Shown piece after piece: positions 55,641-64,000 of a DNA stretch of 64,000 nt. The position numbers and the translations under genes are program-made. The stretch comes from Acidobacteriota bacterium (GTDB lineage: Bacteria > Acidobacteriota > Thermoanaerobaculia > Multivoradales > J023). The notes below the pieces were generated by a model. It saw only the letters and a list, made by a program, of their open reading frames with translations. It did not search any database and was not told where the DNA came from. Position 1 is the stretch's first letter. The number at the start of each line of letters is the position of its first letter. The stretch lies in the NCBI GenBank assembly GCA_029263315.1, contig JAJCXR010000043.1, positions 1 through 64,000 on the forward strand. The letters run 5' to 3'.

Positions 55641-58600
55641 ATGTCGTCCCTCCCCACATCCACCTTCAAACGCCTCCGACGGTGGGGCCTTTGGCTATTC
55701 TTGGCCTTGCTGCTCTTCTTCGGCTTGCTCTATTGGCAGCGCTGGAATCTGGTGCGCTGGGCCCTCCAAGAAACCTTGGCCTATCGCCTCGGCGCCACGG
55801 TGCAGCTCGGTGCGGTGCAGCCGAGCACCGACGGCTGGAGCCTGATCGACCTCGACATCGAATCCCCCGCCATCGAGCCACGGCTGGTGTCGGTGCGGTT
55901 GCCCCGGGTTGAGCTGGTCGCCACTTGGCAGCAGTTGCGCAACGCTGAATTCCCAAAAATCGAGCTTGACGGTGGCCACTTGCAGTTGGCACCGACGGCG
56001 ACGGCACCGGAAAACGACGCCACAGCCCTGCCGAATATCGGCGAGCTGTGGGTCCATGATTTGACGGTCACATGGAGCACCGGGGCGGCTCCCCCCAGCG
56101 TCCTCATGCAGGCCCATCTCTTCGATTTGGCGGGCACACTGCACGGCGAGCTGGCGATGCGGAGCGAGCTCCTGGAGATGGCTCCGCTGCGACCGTTGCT
56201 ACCCACCGACAGCCCGTTGTTGGCCTCCATCGAGGGGTCCGTCGAAGGCTTAGCCGGTGATTTGACCATAGCCCCGGAGGCAATTGACTTGAAGCTGCGG
56301 GGGGCGACCACCGTCCTGCGGCTTGGGGCCACCGCCACCGAGGTCGTGATGCCCGAATGGCAGCTGAGCTACGCCCCCACCGGCCAGCGCCTTCATTTCG
56401 CCAGCCCCGACCTCGGCGTTGAAACCGCCCTTGGCACGGCTCGGGCCGAGACCCTGGAGATCGTCCTCGGGCCGAGCCCAGCGGCAGCGCCCCAGGCCTC
56501 CACCTCCGCCTTGCTCACCGACCTGGCGACGCAGGGCCTCATCCTGCGTCTCACCGCGCGGCACTTGACCCTGCAAGCGGCTGCCGCGCCACGGGCTGAT
56601 GGGAGGCCGTCCGACGGGACGCCGTCTGACGGGACGCCCTCCGACGGGACGCCCTCCAGCCCTGCGCCGTGGAGCGAAGAGAACCTCAGCCTCGAAGCCA
56701 GCCTGCTGCCCCGGCAGGGGGACTCGGCCCAAAGCTGGACCCTGCACGCCGAACCGCAGCTGACTTGGTTTCGCAGCGCCACCCTCGACGCCCAGTTGAC
56801 CGACGATTTCGCCCTCGGCGACTTGACGGCGGATGTCCTCGGCTGGCGACTGCACCTGCCCCCCGACGGGGTGACGGCGGAGCTCGACCTGCACCTCGAC
56901 CTAGTCGGGGAGGACGTCGAAGCGTCGCTGCTGCTGCACCGCTTGACGGGGGAAGCGCGACTCGAAAACCTGCGCCTGCATCCCGAGCAATTGCCCCTGC
57001 GAGCCCAGTTCCAAGGCCGTCTGCAGGATCTCGACCGTCCGTCCCCATGGCTCGACGGCACCTTGGTGATGCGCTCCAAGGACGACCTGAAGGTCGCCGC
57101 AACAGGTGCCTGGCACCTCTTTGAAAACACCACCGAGCCCCCCAGCATCGATATCGAAGTGACCTTGCGCCGGGCGTCCTTAGGGCGGGCGCAGAGCTTC
57201 CTCACCCTGCCCATCCTGCCGGACCCTTGGCATGGAGACGCGGTCTTCTCCGTCGCCGGGCGGCTCAAGGGGCCGGCCTTGGCGTCCCGCGGTACCCTGC
57301 ACATCCATCTTCACGAGGCCACCCTCGAGCCACCGCCGGAGCTGCGCTCGCTGCTCGGCAGCGTACGTCTGCACCAGGGCCGTGGTCAGGTCAAGGTGGC
57401 CGATCCACCGTCCATACCCAGTCTTGAGGTGAGCGGCACCCTCTCCCCCGCCGCGGCCCCGCCGGTGGACTTCACCGCCCAGGCCAAAATCCTGTGGGAC
57501 GCCCAAGGCCAACCGCGACTCCTCGACTTGGAGTCGCTGCGGCTGACCGTGCCCGGAATGGGCGAGGCCAGCGTCGCGGCTACGGTCCGTTTGCCGTCCC
57601 CGGGGCCCGACGGCACGGCGGGGTCCCCCGAGGTGGCGGCTCACATCGAGTTGCAAGCCTTGGCCCTTCAAGAGATGGATTTGGCCACGCTCCGCCCCTT
57701 CCTACCCACCGCCTTGACGGAAGCGCTGAGCCAGGCGAGCTACAAGGGACGGCTACGGGGAACCTGGCAACTGACCTCACCGGGGGTGGTCCCGTCCGCC
57801 GAGGCGAGTAGCTCGACCGACGGCCTCCCAACCGATGCGCCAACCGATGCGCCAACAAGTGCCTGGCACCTCACCGGACCGGTCTTCCTCGAGGATCTCG
57901 GCTACAGCTCGCTGGACGGCTCACGGGTCATGGAGGGGCTCCAGCTGCGCTTCGACAGCAGCGCCACCTTCTGCCAAGCCGACCTGAGCGGGATCGAGGG
58001 CGGCACGGCGGAGGCGCCCGCTGCCCCGTGGGGCCTGCACTTGGACGGCGAGGCCAGCGGCTTCCAGCTGCTGTGGGACACCTTCTACGGCGATTTCAGC
58101 CCCTGGCGAGGCAAGGTCACGGTCGATGCCTCGAGCTCCAGCGCTTGGTTGATCGATCTCGAGCTGCCTGAAGGGCCGCGGTTACGGGCCGAGGCCAGGC
58201 CACCGTCTATGGCGGCCACGCCGTCCACGCCGGCCCAGGACACTCCGTCGAGCCCAGGGGACGCCCCCAACGCCTGGACCTACGAGGCGGAGCTGGCCAT
58301 CGACGACCTGAGCGCCGCCCACCGCCTCTATCTGGCCCCCACCTTCGGTGAGGCGGCCGGCAACGCCCTCAGCGGCAGGCTTGCCGTGCAAGCCAGCGGT
58401 GAGCTGGACGGCGAGACGCAGGACGGCGAGACGCGGGACGGCGAGACGCAGGACGCAAGAAAGGCATCGATCCGTGGCCAGCTCGTCTTGCACGAGGTGG
58501 CTTGGGACGGGCTGGCCGGCACCACCGCCGACGGCCTCGAGCTGCACCTACCCTTCGACTGGGCGCTACAGGGCCCTGAGGTCAGCGGCCCACGCAAAAA

Positions 58601-59516
58601 CGGCCATTTGCGCTTTGCTCGCCTGAGCGCCGCCGGTTTTGAGCTACCCGCCGCCGACACCGGCCTGTGGACGGAGGGCCGGGCCCTGGGATTGGACGGT
58701 GCCCTCGAGCTGCCGGTCTACGGCGGCCGCATCATCCTCGATCGTTTGTTATGGCTCGATCTGCTGGGTGAGCGACCGCGCCTACAAAGTGCGGTGGAGG
58801 TCCGCGGCATCGACATGGCGGCGGTGTCGGAGGCGGTCGGCTTGCCCCCCTTGGCGGGGACCCTCGAAGGGCGCCTCGAACGCTTGGAGCTGGCCGGTCA
58901 GGAGTTGCGGGTCGACGGTGGGGGTCGCCTGTCCCTCTTCGGTGGTTACATCGAGGTCGACAGCATCTCGGGCACGGAGGTGCTCAGCCGCTTTCCCCGC
59001 ATCACCCTCTCGGCGACGGTGCACGAGCTCGACCTCGGCCAGCTGACCCAACGCCTGGATTTCGGTGAGATGAAGGGCACCTTGCAGGGCTCGATCGACA
59101 GCTGCACCCTCTTCCGGGGGGTGCCGGTGACCTGCAAGGCTCGCTTCGAAACCGTCAAGCGGCCGGGGGTCGGGCGCAGCGTCGATGTCAAGGCGGTCAA
59201 CAACCTGACCGTCCTCGGCACCGGCAGCAGCACCAACATTCTCGACCGCGGTATTCAGCGATTTTTCAAACGCTTCACCTACGCCTCCTTCGGTGTCGAC
59301 ATCCAGTTGGCCGACGATGCCTTGCTGCTGCGCGGCCTCGAGAAGCGGGGCACACAAGAGCTCTTCATGCGCGGCCGCCTGCCCTTCCCCATCGACATCA
59401 TCAACGCCCAACCGGGCCGTCGGGTGTCGTTCCAAGCCATGCTACAACGGTTGCAAACCCTCGACTTCAGCGCCGCCACCACGTCACCGCCGAAGGCGGG
59501 CGATGCCAAACCCTGA
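55641..59516 (+). CDS. AsmA/YdbH-like inter-membrane bridge protein
   Basis: A 1291-residue envelope protein. The ATG at 55641 gives a short basic lead and one N-terminal membrane helix (GLWLFLALLLFFGLLYW). A very long, repetitive beta-strand chain follows, as in AsmA/TamB/YdbH lipid-transfer bridges. The C-terminal part carries the YdbH-type block: GGYIEVDSISGTEVLSRFPR, LTQRLDFGEMKGTLQGSID and VKAVNNLTVLGTGSSTNI, ending with RGLEKRGTQELFMRGR. Its partner YdbL-like gene follows at 101 bp. Likely role: phospholipid movement between inner and outer membrane. Three internal tandem repeats mark loop regions. Confidence 0.75.
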   Translation: MSSLPTSTFKRLRRWGLWLFLALLLFFGLLYWQRWNLVRWALQETLAYRLGATVQLGAVQPSTDGWSLIDLDIESPAIEPRLVSVRLPRVELVATWQQLRNAEFPKIELDGGHLQLAPTATAPENDATALPNIGELWVHDLTVTWSTGAAPPSVLMQAHLFDLAGTLHGELAMRSELLEMAPLRPLLPTDSPLLASIEGSVEGLAGDLTIAPEAIDLKLRGATTVLRLGATATEVVMPEWQLSYAPTGQRLHFASPDLGVETALGTARAETLEIVLGPSPAAAPQASTSALLTDLATQGLILRLTARHLTLQAAAAPRADGRPSDGTPSDGTPSDGTPSSPAPWSEENLSLEASLLPRQGDSAQSWTLHAEPQLTWFRSATLDAQLTDDFALGDLTADVLGWRLHLPPDGVTAELDLHLDLVGEDVEASLLLHRLTGEARLENLRLHPEQLPLRAQFQGRLQDLDRPSPWLDGTLVMRSKDDLKVAATGAWHLFENTTEPPSIDIEVTLRRASLGRAQSFLTLPILPDPWHGDAVFSVAGRLKGPALASRGTLHIHLHEATLEPPPELRSLLGSVRLHQGRGQVKVADPPSIPSLEVSGTLSPAAAPPVDFTAQAKILWDAQGQPRLLDLESLRLTVPGMGEASVAATVRLPSPGPDGTAGSPEVAAHIELQALALQEMDLATLRPFLPTALTEALSQASYKGRLRGTWQLTSPGVVPSAEASSSTDGLPTDAPTDAPTSAWHLTGPVFLEDLGYSSLDGSRVMEGLQLRFDSSATFCQADLSGIEGGTAEAPAAPWGLHLDGEASGFQLLWDTFYGDFSPWRGKVTVDASSSSAWLIDLELPEGPRLRAEARPPSMAATPSTPAQDTPSSPGDAPNAWTYEAELAIDDLSAAHRLYLAPTFGEAAGNALSGRLAVQASGELDGETQDGETRDGETQDARKASIRGQLVLHEVAWDGLAGTTADGLELHLPFDWALQGPEVSGPRKNGHLRFARLSAAGFELPAADTGLWTEGRALGLDGALELPVYGGRIILDRLLWLDLLGERPRLQSAVEVRGIDMAAVSEAVGLPPLAGTLEGRLERLELAGQELRVDGGGRLSLFGGYIEVDSISGTEVLSRFPRITLSATVHELDLGQLTQRLDFGEMKGTLQGSIDSCTLFRGVPVTCKARFETVKRPGVGRSVDVKAVNNLTVLGTGSSTNILDRGIQRFFKRFTYASFGVDIQLADDALLLRGLEKRGTQELFMRGRLPFPIDIINAQPGRRVSFQAMLQRLQTLDFSAATTSPPKAGDAKP
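56601..56660. repeat. 15-bp tandem repeat, four units, in the YdbH-like gene
   Basis: gggacgccctccgac-type units, four in register, encode GTPSD pentapeptides. Neighbouring copies differ at one to three bases. Confidence 0.93.
57828..57863. repeat. 12-bp tandem repeat in the YdbH-like gene
   Basis: ccaaccgatgcg occurs twice unchanged, with a diverged third unit; it encodes PTDA tetrapeptides. Confidence 0.85.
58407..58451. repeat. 15-bp tandem repeat, three units, in the YdbH-like gene
   Basis: gacggcgagacgcag occurs three times (units 1 and 3 identical, unit 2 with one change) and encodes DGETQ pentapeptides. Confidence 0.93.
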
Positions 59517-59562
59517 AGCGTCGCCACCGGGCGGCCCCGAGTAGCTGTTAAGCTCTCCCTAG

Positions 59563-59580
59563 GCCACCTCCCGAGGTGGC
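59563..59580. terminator. Hairpin after the YdbH-like gene
   Basis: gccacctc (59563-59570) pairs with gaggtggc (59573-59580). No T-tract follows. It lies between the YdbH-like and YdbL-like genes and could be an RNA-processing or partial termination site rather than a full stop. Confidence 0.35.
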
Positions 59581-59617
59581 GACGATCCCCTAGAGCACAA
59601 CCCCAGGAGATTCGCCC

Positions 59618-60331
59618 ATGCGCCCATCCGTCCTTCACACCCACGCCCCCCTGTCGAGCCGAGGTCAATCCCTTCTCGGCCTCGCCCTGTTCACCGTCAC
59701 TTGCTTGACCGTCGCCTGCGTCACCATCAACGTCTACTTCCCGGAAGCCGCGATCAAAGATCTGTCGCAGCAGATCGAGGCCGCCGTCGCCGCCGAAGCC
59801 GCCAAGGCGACGCAAAACGCCCCCGCGGCCGAAGAGTCACCGGCCACCGACGAAGGGGACAACTCCGCTGCAGGAGGCCAGCTGCAAGTCGTGCGTCACA
59901 CCGCTGAACGGGCCATCGGCTACGCCCTGCATTGGCTTGTCCCGGCCTCCGAGGTCAGCGCCCAAGAAGAGGTGGCGGCACCGGAGATCAGCAATCCCGC
60001 CATCCGCAAGATCATCGAAAGCCGTGGCCAGAGGGCCCCGGCTTTGCGCCAACTCAAGAACCAGGGCGTGGTCGGCGAAAACAACCAAGCCTTGGTGGAA
60101 GTCCGTCAGCTGGACGCTCTGGCCCTGCAAGAGCGAGCCGCCGCCCAAAAGTTGATCAAGGAAGAAAACGAAGACCGGCAACGCATGTTCAAGGAAATCG
60201 CCGCCGCCACCGGCACCGACCTCTCGCAGCTGCCGCAGATCCAAAGCACCTATGCCGAAACCCTTCGCCAGAAAGCCAAAAGCGGCGACTGGATTCAGAT
60301 GGCCAATGGAGCTTGGCAGCAGAAGGGTTGA
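59618..60331 (+). CDS. DUF1318 (YdbL-like) lipoprotein
   Basis: A 237-residue protein. The signal LGLALFTVTCLTVACVTINV has a lipobox with Cys in VAC, followed by the typical NVYFPEAAIKDLSQQIE stretch. The C-terminal DUF1318 part has NPAIRKIIESRGQRAPALRQ, KNQGVVGENNQALVEVRQLD, then LIKEENEDRQRMFKEIAAAT and SGDWIQMANGAWQQKG. YdbL is the genetic partner of YdbH in enterobacteria, so the gene order supports both calls. The E. coli third partner YnbE is not seen as a separate gene; this protein is longer and itself a lipoprotein. Confidence 0.82.
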   Translation: MRPSVLHTHAPLSSRGQSLLGLALFTVTCLTVACVTINVYFPEAAIKDLSQQIEAAVAAEAAKATQNAPAAEESPATDEGDNSAAGGQLQVVRHTAERAIGYALHWLVPASEVSAQEEVAAPEISNPAIRKIIESRGQRAPALRQLKNQGVVGENNQALVEVRQLDALALQERAAAQKLIKEENEDRQRMFKEIAAATGTDLSQLPQIQSTYAETLRQKAKSGDWIQMANGAWQQKG

Positions 60332-60355
60332 GGTCTTGCAACCCATGCCTTGCAG

Positions 60356-61966
60356 CTACGAACCCTCCATCCTCCGCGCCAACACCTGCGAAAGCTCGCT
60401 GAAGGTGACGCCCATACGCTCCGCCATGGCGGTGGCCATGGAGGAGGTGGCGACGCCGGGGACGAACTGGTAGGTGGAGCGCTGGTCGGGCCCCATCTCG
60501 ACCTGCACGAAGTCGAGGTTGTCGATCGGCGGCTCTGCTTCGAGCTGCTGGGCGTAGTCGAGAAAATGGGTGGAGATGAAGGCGACGGGAGTCAGCGGGC
60601 TGAGCAGCTTCAGCACCATGGAGAAAACTTCCGTCGCCTCGGACGGATTGGTGCCGGAGCACAGCTCGTCGAGTATCACCATGGACGGCGGTTGCATGGC
60701 GTCGAACATGGTGCGGATGCGCTCCAGCTCACGGCCCAGGCGTCCCTCGGCGTGCTCGACGGCCTCGTGCTCGATCAACGAGACGAACATGCCTTGCAAC
60801 ACCGATAGCCGGGCTTGCTGGGCGCAGGTGAAAAGCCCCCCTTGGGCCAGCAGCTGGCACAGGCCGACGGCCTGTAAGAAACGGGTCTTGCCGCCGGAGT
60901 TGGGGCCGGTCAATAGGGTGATGCCATCGTCCTTGGAGGCCTGAAAACGACATGGCACCGGCGGTCGCCCATGGCTGAGCAGCAGAGGATTGAACAGCCC
61001 GTCCAAGGCAAGGCCGCCCTCGCCGGTCTCGAAGCTCGCCAGACAGAGGCTCAGACCTGCCGCCTCGGCCCGTTGCTTGAAGCTCAAGTTGGTGAGGTAG
61101 AGCTCGAGATGGCTGAGCATCTGCAGCAGGTGGCTGAACGACGGGCCCAACTGTTCGAACACGGCATTGACCAAACGCCCGACGATGTCTTCGTCGCGCA
61201 GCCGCACGCCATAGGAAAACAGATAGCGGAGCTTGTCCCAGCGTTGCGCCCAGCCCGAGCGAAAGAAGCGGTTGCCGTCGTTGGCCTGAAGGCGGTTCAG
61301 CTTTAGATTCCGCAAACGACCGCTGGCCCCGACCTGCAAATCGACGTTGAGGGTAACCCGGTGGTCGGTGTAGTCCACCAACGCCGCCATCACCCGGTAA
61401 TCCTCGCTCTCCTGGATGCGCCGCCCGACATCGTACAACCGTCGCAGGCCCGAGTTGGCCTCGGCGAAATGGTGCACCATGTCGTCAATGGCACCTTTGG
61501 CCAGACGAAAAAGATCGACACGGAAGGCCTCGATGTCCAGACGGGCCTGGCGCCCCGGCACCTTGAACATGTTCATCAGGTCGTAGAGGGTGGTGTACAG
61601 GGTCTCGGCGGCCGATCGCAGGTCGGCGTTCTGCGTCAGCTCCCGGCAGATGGCCTGTCGGAACTGTATTTCGGCCAAGTCCACCGGCGGTGCCGACAGG
61701 GTACGCACCAGGAAAGCGCGGTTGACGGCGTACTGCTTGCCGCCGATGCTCAAACGGCAAACCTCCTGCACCAGCTCTTCGACAAATAGATCCCGGGCGA
61801 AAAAGTCCGCCTGCCAAGGTGAGGTTTCTCGGCTCGACGCCAGGGCCCGCTCGATCGCCAGGTCGGTGTCTCGACCCCCGAAGGCCAGACCCAGCAGCTC
61901 GCTGAGGATGCGGGTATCCGCCGTCTCGCGGGCATCGAGATGCAGTAAATCAGGAATCGGAATCAT
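60356..61966 (-). CDS. MutS-like ATPase lacking mismatch-recognition domains
   Basis: A 536-residue protein starting at 61966, where aaggag is five bases upstream. The N-terminal two thirds are helical and look like the MutS core/lever (for example FLVRTLSAPPVDLAEIQFRQ). The C-terminal ATPase has Walker A GPNSGGKTRFLQAVGLCQ, the signature FVSLIEHEAVEHAEGRLGRE and Walker B VILDELCSGTNPSEATEV, then FISTHFLDYAQQL. The mismatch-binding domain I with its Phe-x-Glu is missing, so classical repair is unlikely. Such MutS-family proteins may act on recombination intermediates or other branched DNA. It is convergent with the YdbL-like gene. Confidence 0.85.
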   Translation of the reverse strand: MIPIPDLLHLDARETADTRILSELLGLAFGGRDTDLAIERALASSRETSPWQADFFARDLFVEELVQEVCRLSIGGKQYAVNRAFLVRTLSAPPVDLAEIQFRQAICRELTQNADLRSAAETLYTTLYDLMNMFKVPGRQARLDIEAFRVDLFRLAKGAIDDMVHHFAEANSGLRRLYDVGRRIQESEDYRVMAALVDYTDHRVTLNVDLQVGASGRLRNLKLNRLQANDGNRFFRSGWAQRWDKLRYLFSYGVRLRDEDIVGRLVNAVFEQLGPSFSHLLQMLSHLELYLTNLSFKQRAEAAGLSLCLASFETGEGGLALDGLFNPLLLSHGRPPVPCRFQASKDDGITLLTGPNSGGKTRFLQAVGLCQLLAQGGLFTCAQQARLSVLQGMFVSLIEHEAVEHAEGRLGRELERIRTMFDAMQPPSMVILDELCSGTNPSEATEVFSMVLKLLSPLTPVAFISTHFLDYAQQLEAEPPIDNLDFVQVEMGPDQRSTYQFVPGVATSSMATAMAERMGVTFSELSQVLARRMEGS

Positions 61967-62042
61967 CGCTGCTCCTTCGCATGCCCTTAGGGTCCGCGTC
62001 AAAATAACTTCCGCATTCGGGGGCAATTGCATCACCTCTCGC

Positions 62043-62091
62043 GGCGTTGCGCTCGCTGCGACGTACCACCAGTACGTCTCCCTCGCACGCC
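62043..62091. repeat. REP-like imperfect palindrome
   Basis: The core gacgtac (62060-62066) pairs with gtacgtc (62072-62078) around cacca. The outer arms ggcgt (62043-62047) and acgcc (62087-62091) extend it to an imperfect stem of about 20 bp. It abuts the dispersed 62-bp repeat. Confidence 0.65.
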
Positions 62092-62149
62092 TGGCGAGAG
62101 GCGCGCCCTAGCCCCCTCGATGCTGGGAACTTATTTCCTTGCGGACCCT
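62088..62149. repeat. Dispersed 62-bp intergenic repeat, copy 2
   Basis: 59 of 62 bases match 24413-24474, in the same orientation. The three differences lie at offsets about 22, 43 and 51. Similarity stops sharply at both ends. Confidence 0.8.
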
Positions 62150-62281
62150 TACATTAGACCCACCCGCAAGCTTTTGGGTTCCATCGGGGATGTCACCAAG
62201 AGCCATGAGAAGTGGCGGCTGGCAACCGAGGCTTTCGCCAGCCAACGACTTGCACCACAAGTAGCTACGGCAATCGAAGAA

Positions 62282-63511
62282 TCAGGGTTTCTCACCCACC
62301 AGCGCGAAGTCACGGCAGCCGAAGAGGAGATCGTCGAGCATGTCGCGCAAACGATTGACCTCATCGGCCATCGGCCGCTGCGCTTCGGGCACCTTCTGGA
62401 GGTCGATCTCCGGCAGCCGTTCGTCGTCCGGGAAGGGGTGCAAATCGAGCCGATGCACGGGCTCGAAGCCGGCGCTGCGGAAGGATACCTCGAGGCTGGC
62501 GGGGTGCACCGGACGCACGTGGGTGGGATCGATCCAGAAGTTACGCGACGCCATCATCAACGACAAGGGGCTCGGCGTCTCGAGGATCAACGCACCGCCG
62601 GGGGCCAGAGCGCGCCAGGCGAGCCGCACCAGGCGCTCGACGGCGGTGGCGGGCAAATGCTCGATCACGTGGTACGACACGACGGCCCCCAAGGAGCCCG
62701 CTTCGACCCCCTGCAAGTGCTCGAAGAGGTCCGCCTCCTCGGCCCGCAGTCCCTTGTCGCGGCAGCGGGCCACCATCTCGGCGCTGGCATCGATGCCCCG
62801 GGCTTCGAGGCCATGGGCGGTGAAGACGGCCAGCGACTCGCCGCGGCCGCATCCCAGGTCGAGGATCTCGCCGCGACCTTCGAGGTAGGGCAAGTAGGCG
62901 GCGAGGCGTCCGGCGATCTCGTCCTCACTGCCGCGGTAGCGAGCTTCGAGGTCGAGGTAACCTTGCTGACGCTGGACCTCCGCCAAGGGTTTGGGAGGGT
63001 TCGACTCGCTGGCGGCGATGAAGGCCCCCAGGCGATGCCACAGCTCCCGGCTGTCGCGGCGGTAGCGGTCCAACTTTTGATCGACCAAGGCGAAGAGGGC
63101 GTCGTTGTGGGCCATGACCTCCGCTAGGCCGTCGCGGGTGCGGCGGTCGAGCTCGGCCAAGGTCTCGGCGTGGCTGGCGAGGGTTTGCTCGGTTTTGGCG
63201 CGGCGGGTTTCGAGGAGCTCCAGCAGGATGAGATTGAACACCCGCTGACGCTCCCAGAGATCGTTGACCGGAGTCTTGACGAAGGGTCTCAGCAGGCGCT
63301 TGCCAAAACGCAAGAAGCGGCCCAAGAGGCCGCCATGATGACCTTGGGCAGGGAACCTATGGTCCCCCGCCCAAAGCCACTCCCAATGGGAGATGTCGCG
63401 GGTGGGTTCGCCGAGAAAGGCGTCGATGGAAGGCGCAGCCGCAGGCCGAGGTTGCTCGGCGACGGATGCCGCGGAGAGGTCTTCCGGCGGCTGGCCTGGA
63501 TCGTCTTTCAA
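62282..63511 (-). CDS. SAM-dependent methyltransferase with coiled-coil region
   Basis: A 409-residue protein with a TTG start (63511) that is not well supported by a ribosome site. Residues about 75-190 are charged and helical (WERQRVFNLILLELLETRRA, RDGLAEVMAHNDALFALVDQ), likely a coiled coil. The class-I methyltransferase domain follows: RGEILDLGCGRGESLAVFTA (motif I), GLEARGIDASAEMVARC, EADLFEHLQGV and AVVSYHVIEHLP, ending with APGGALILETPSP. Methyltransferases with such an arm often cap surface polysaccharide chains. No polysaccharide genes are adjacent. It lies 36 bp after rplI. Confidence 0.82.
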   Translation of the reverse strand: MKDDPGQPPEDLSAASVAEQPRPAAAPSIDAFLGEPTRDISHWEWLWAGDHRFPAQGHHGGLLGRFLRFGKRLLRPFVKTPVNDLWERQRVFNLILLELLETRRAKTEQTLASHAETLAELDRRTRDGLAEVMAHNDALFALVDQKLDRYRRDSRELWHRLGAFIAASESNPPKPLAEVQRQQGYLDLEARYRGSEDEIAGRLAAYLPYLEGRGEILDLGCGRGESLAVFTAHGLEARGIDASAEMVARCRDKGLRAEEADLFEHLQGVEAGSLGAVVSYHVIEHLPATAVERLVRLAWRALAPGGALILETPSPLSLMMASRNFWIDPTHVRPVHPASLEVSFRSAGFEPVHRLDLHPFPDDERLPEIDLQKVPEAQRPMADEVNRLRDMLDDLLFGCRDFALVGEKP

Positions 63512-63547
63512 GGTGGTTGAGCCCGTCCGCTCGCGGTCGCTCTCGCC

Positions 63548-64000
63548 TTAGTTGGCGGAAACGACCGAGACGGTGACTTCAGCCGTCACCTCAGGATGGA
63601 GATCGATGCTCACCGTGTGGTCACCGAGGCTCTTGAGAGCCACCGGACCACCGAGATCGATACGCCGACGATCGACGGTCACCCCCTTGGAGGCCAAGAG
63701 CTCGGCCACGTCGGAGGTGGTCACCGAGCCGTAGAGCGTGTCGCGATCGCCGACCCGCTTCGCCACCGTGACCGTCATGCCAGCCAACTCTTCGGCCGTC
63801 GCCCGAGCGGCGTTGACCTCCTGAGAATGGCGGGCATCGATCTTCTTCCGCTGCTGATCGAAAAACGCCCGGTTGCCCTTCGAGGCAAGCAAAGCGATGC
63901 CCTGCGGAATCAGATAGTTGCGAGCGTAGCCGGGCTTCACCTTCACGACCTCACCGCGATGGCCGAGGTTGCGCATGTCCTGGAGAAGAATGATTTCCAT
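63548..64000 (-). CDS. rplI: 50S ribosomal protein L9
   Basis: A 150-residue protein that binds 23S rRNA and supports frame maintenance. The N-terminal signature is MEIILLQDMRNLGHRGEVVK, VKPGYARNYLIPQGIALLAS. A connecting helix and the C-terminal RNA-binding domain (TLYGSVTTSDVAELLASKGV) follow. The ATG coincides with the last base of the window, so its ribosome site and the upstream genes (usually rpsF, rpsR) lie outside. Confidence 0.97.
   Translation of the reverse strand: MEIILLQDMRNLGHRGEVVKVKPGYARNYLIPQGIALLASKGNRAFFDQQRKKIDARHSQEVNAARATAEELAGMTVTVAKRVGDRDTLYGSVTTSDVAELLASKGVTVDRRRIDLGGPVALKSLGDHTVSIDLHPEVTAEVTVSVVSAN

Larger units (their letters stand above)
61967..62281. other. Repeat-bearing spacer upstream of the MutS-like gene
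   Basis: A 315-bp non-coding stretch. It is mostly a REP-like hairpin (62043-62091) and the second copy of a 62-bp dispersed repeat (62088-62149). I see no gene or clear promoter in it. Confidence 0.6.

Noticed and set aside
62027..63127. Plus-strand 366-codon frame over the methyltransferase gene
   Set aside because: It begins in the dispersed repeat and is antisense to a clear methyltransferase with motif I.

Overview
This is a GC-rich, gene-dense chromosomal window with 48 protein genes I can support, no rRNA, tRNA or CRISPR array, and no intact transposon or prophage. The gene set suggests a Gram-negative, aerobic, motile bacterium: TonB receptor, AsmA/YdbH-type protein, outer-membrane-type lipoproteins, heme A synthase, and two PilT-family ATPases. 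The Ser/Thr kinase fused to a TolB-like propeller, the DUF4388 protein, the FG-GAP/UnbV protein and the DUF2071 protein are a combination I associate with Acidobacteriota (Thermoanaerobaculia-like). That placement is inference; no marker gene here proves it.

Layout. 1-1169: decayed RHS-type remnants behind a hairpin-rich repeat. 1.2-4.9 kb (minus): two PilT-family motors and a small exported protein. 5.2-9.1 kb (plus): a secreted PKD-like protein, then a lipoyl-bearing dihydrolipoyl dehydrogenase coupled to a deoxynucleoside kinase. 9.1-14.4 kb (minus): FG-GAP/UnbV protein and TonB receptor. 14.5-18.2 kb: M29-like peptidase, hotdog protein, LuxR-type regulator, carbamate kinase. 18.2-24.3 kb (minus): parvulin, ILVBL-like ThDP enzyme, P5C dehydrogenase, DUF423, a small orphan protein, bacilliredoxin. 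24.5-27.2 kb (minus): ECF sigma, anti-sigma and DUF4097 module. 27.5-33.5 kb: guaB, DUF4388/GAF protein, ctaA, glycosyltransferase. 33.5-38.8 kb (minus): TPR protein, PDZ-membrane-GAF-PP2C phosphatase, AMP-forming ligase. 39-48.1 kb: M16 lipoprotein protease, WS/DGAT, DJ-1/PfpI lipoprotein, glyoxalase-like protein, kinase-propeller. 48.1-55.6 kb (minus): acyltransferase, ACP, ketosynthase, ketoreductase, DUF2071, then an exported chaperone flanked by two paralogous exported subunits. 55.6-64 kb: YdbH-like and YdbL-like pair, MutS-like ATPase, methyltransferase, rplI.

The most unusual trait is the number of short tandem repeats. At least 15 loci carry 2-5 head-to-tail copies. Inside genes the unit is always a multiple of three (mostly 15 bp). 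Between genes 14-, 15- and 16-bp units occur, including five 16-bp copies just upstream of the ACP gene. The best candidate for an undescribed system is the exported block at 52.3-55.0 kb: a PapD-like chaperone between two related secreted proteins with no usher in the window. It lies directly upstream of, and possibly co-transcribed with, a small ACP-dependent lipid pathway. Start/stop overlaps of the ATGA or GTGA type occur at six gene junctions, so translational coupling is common here.
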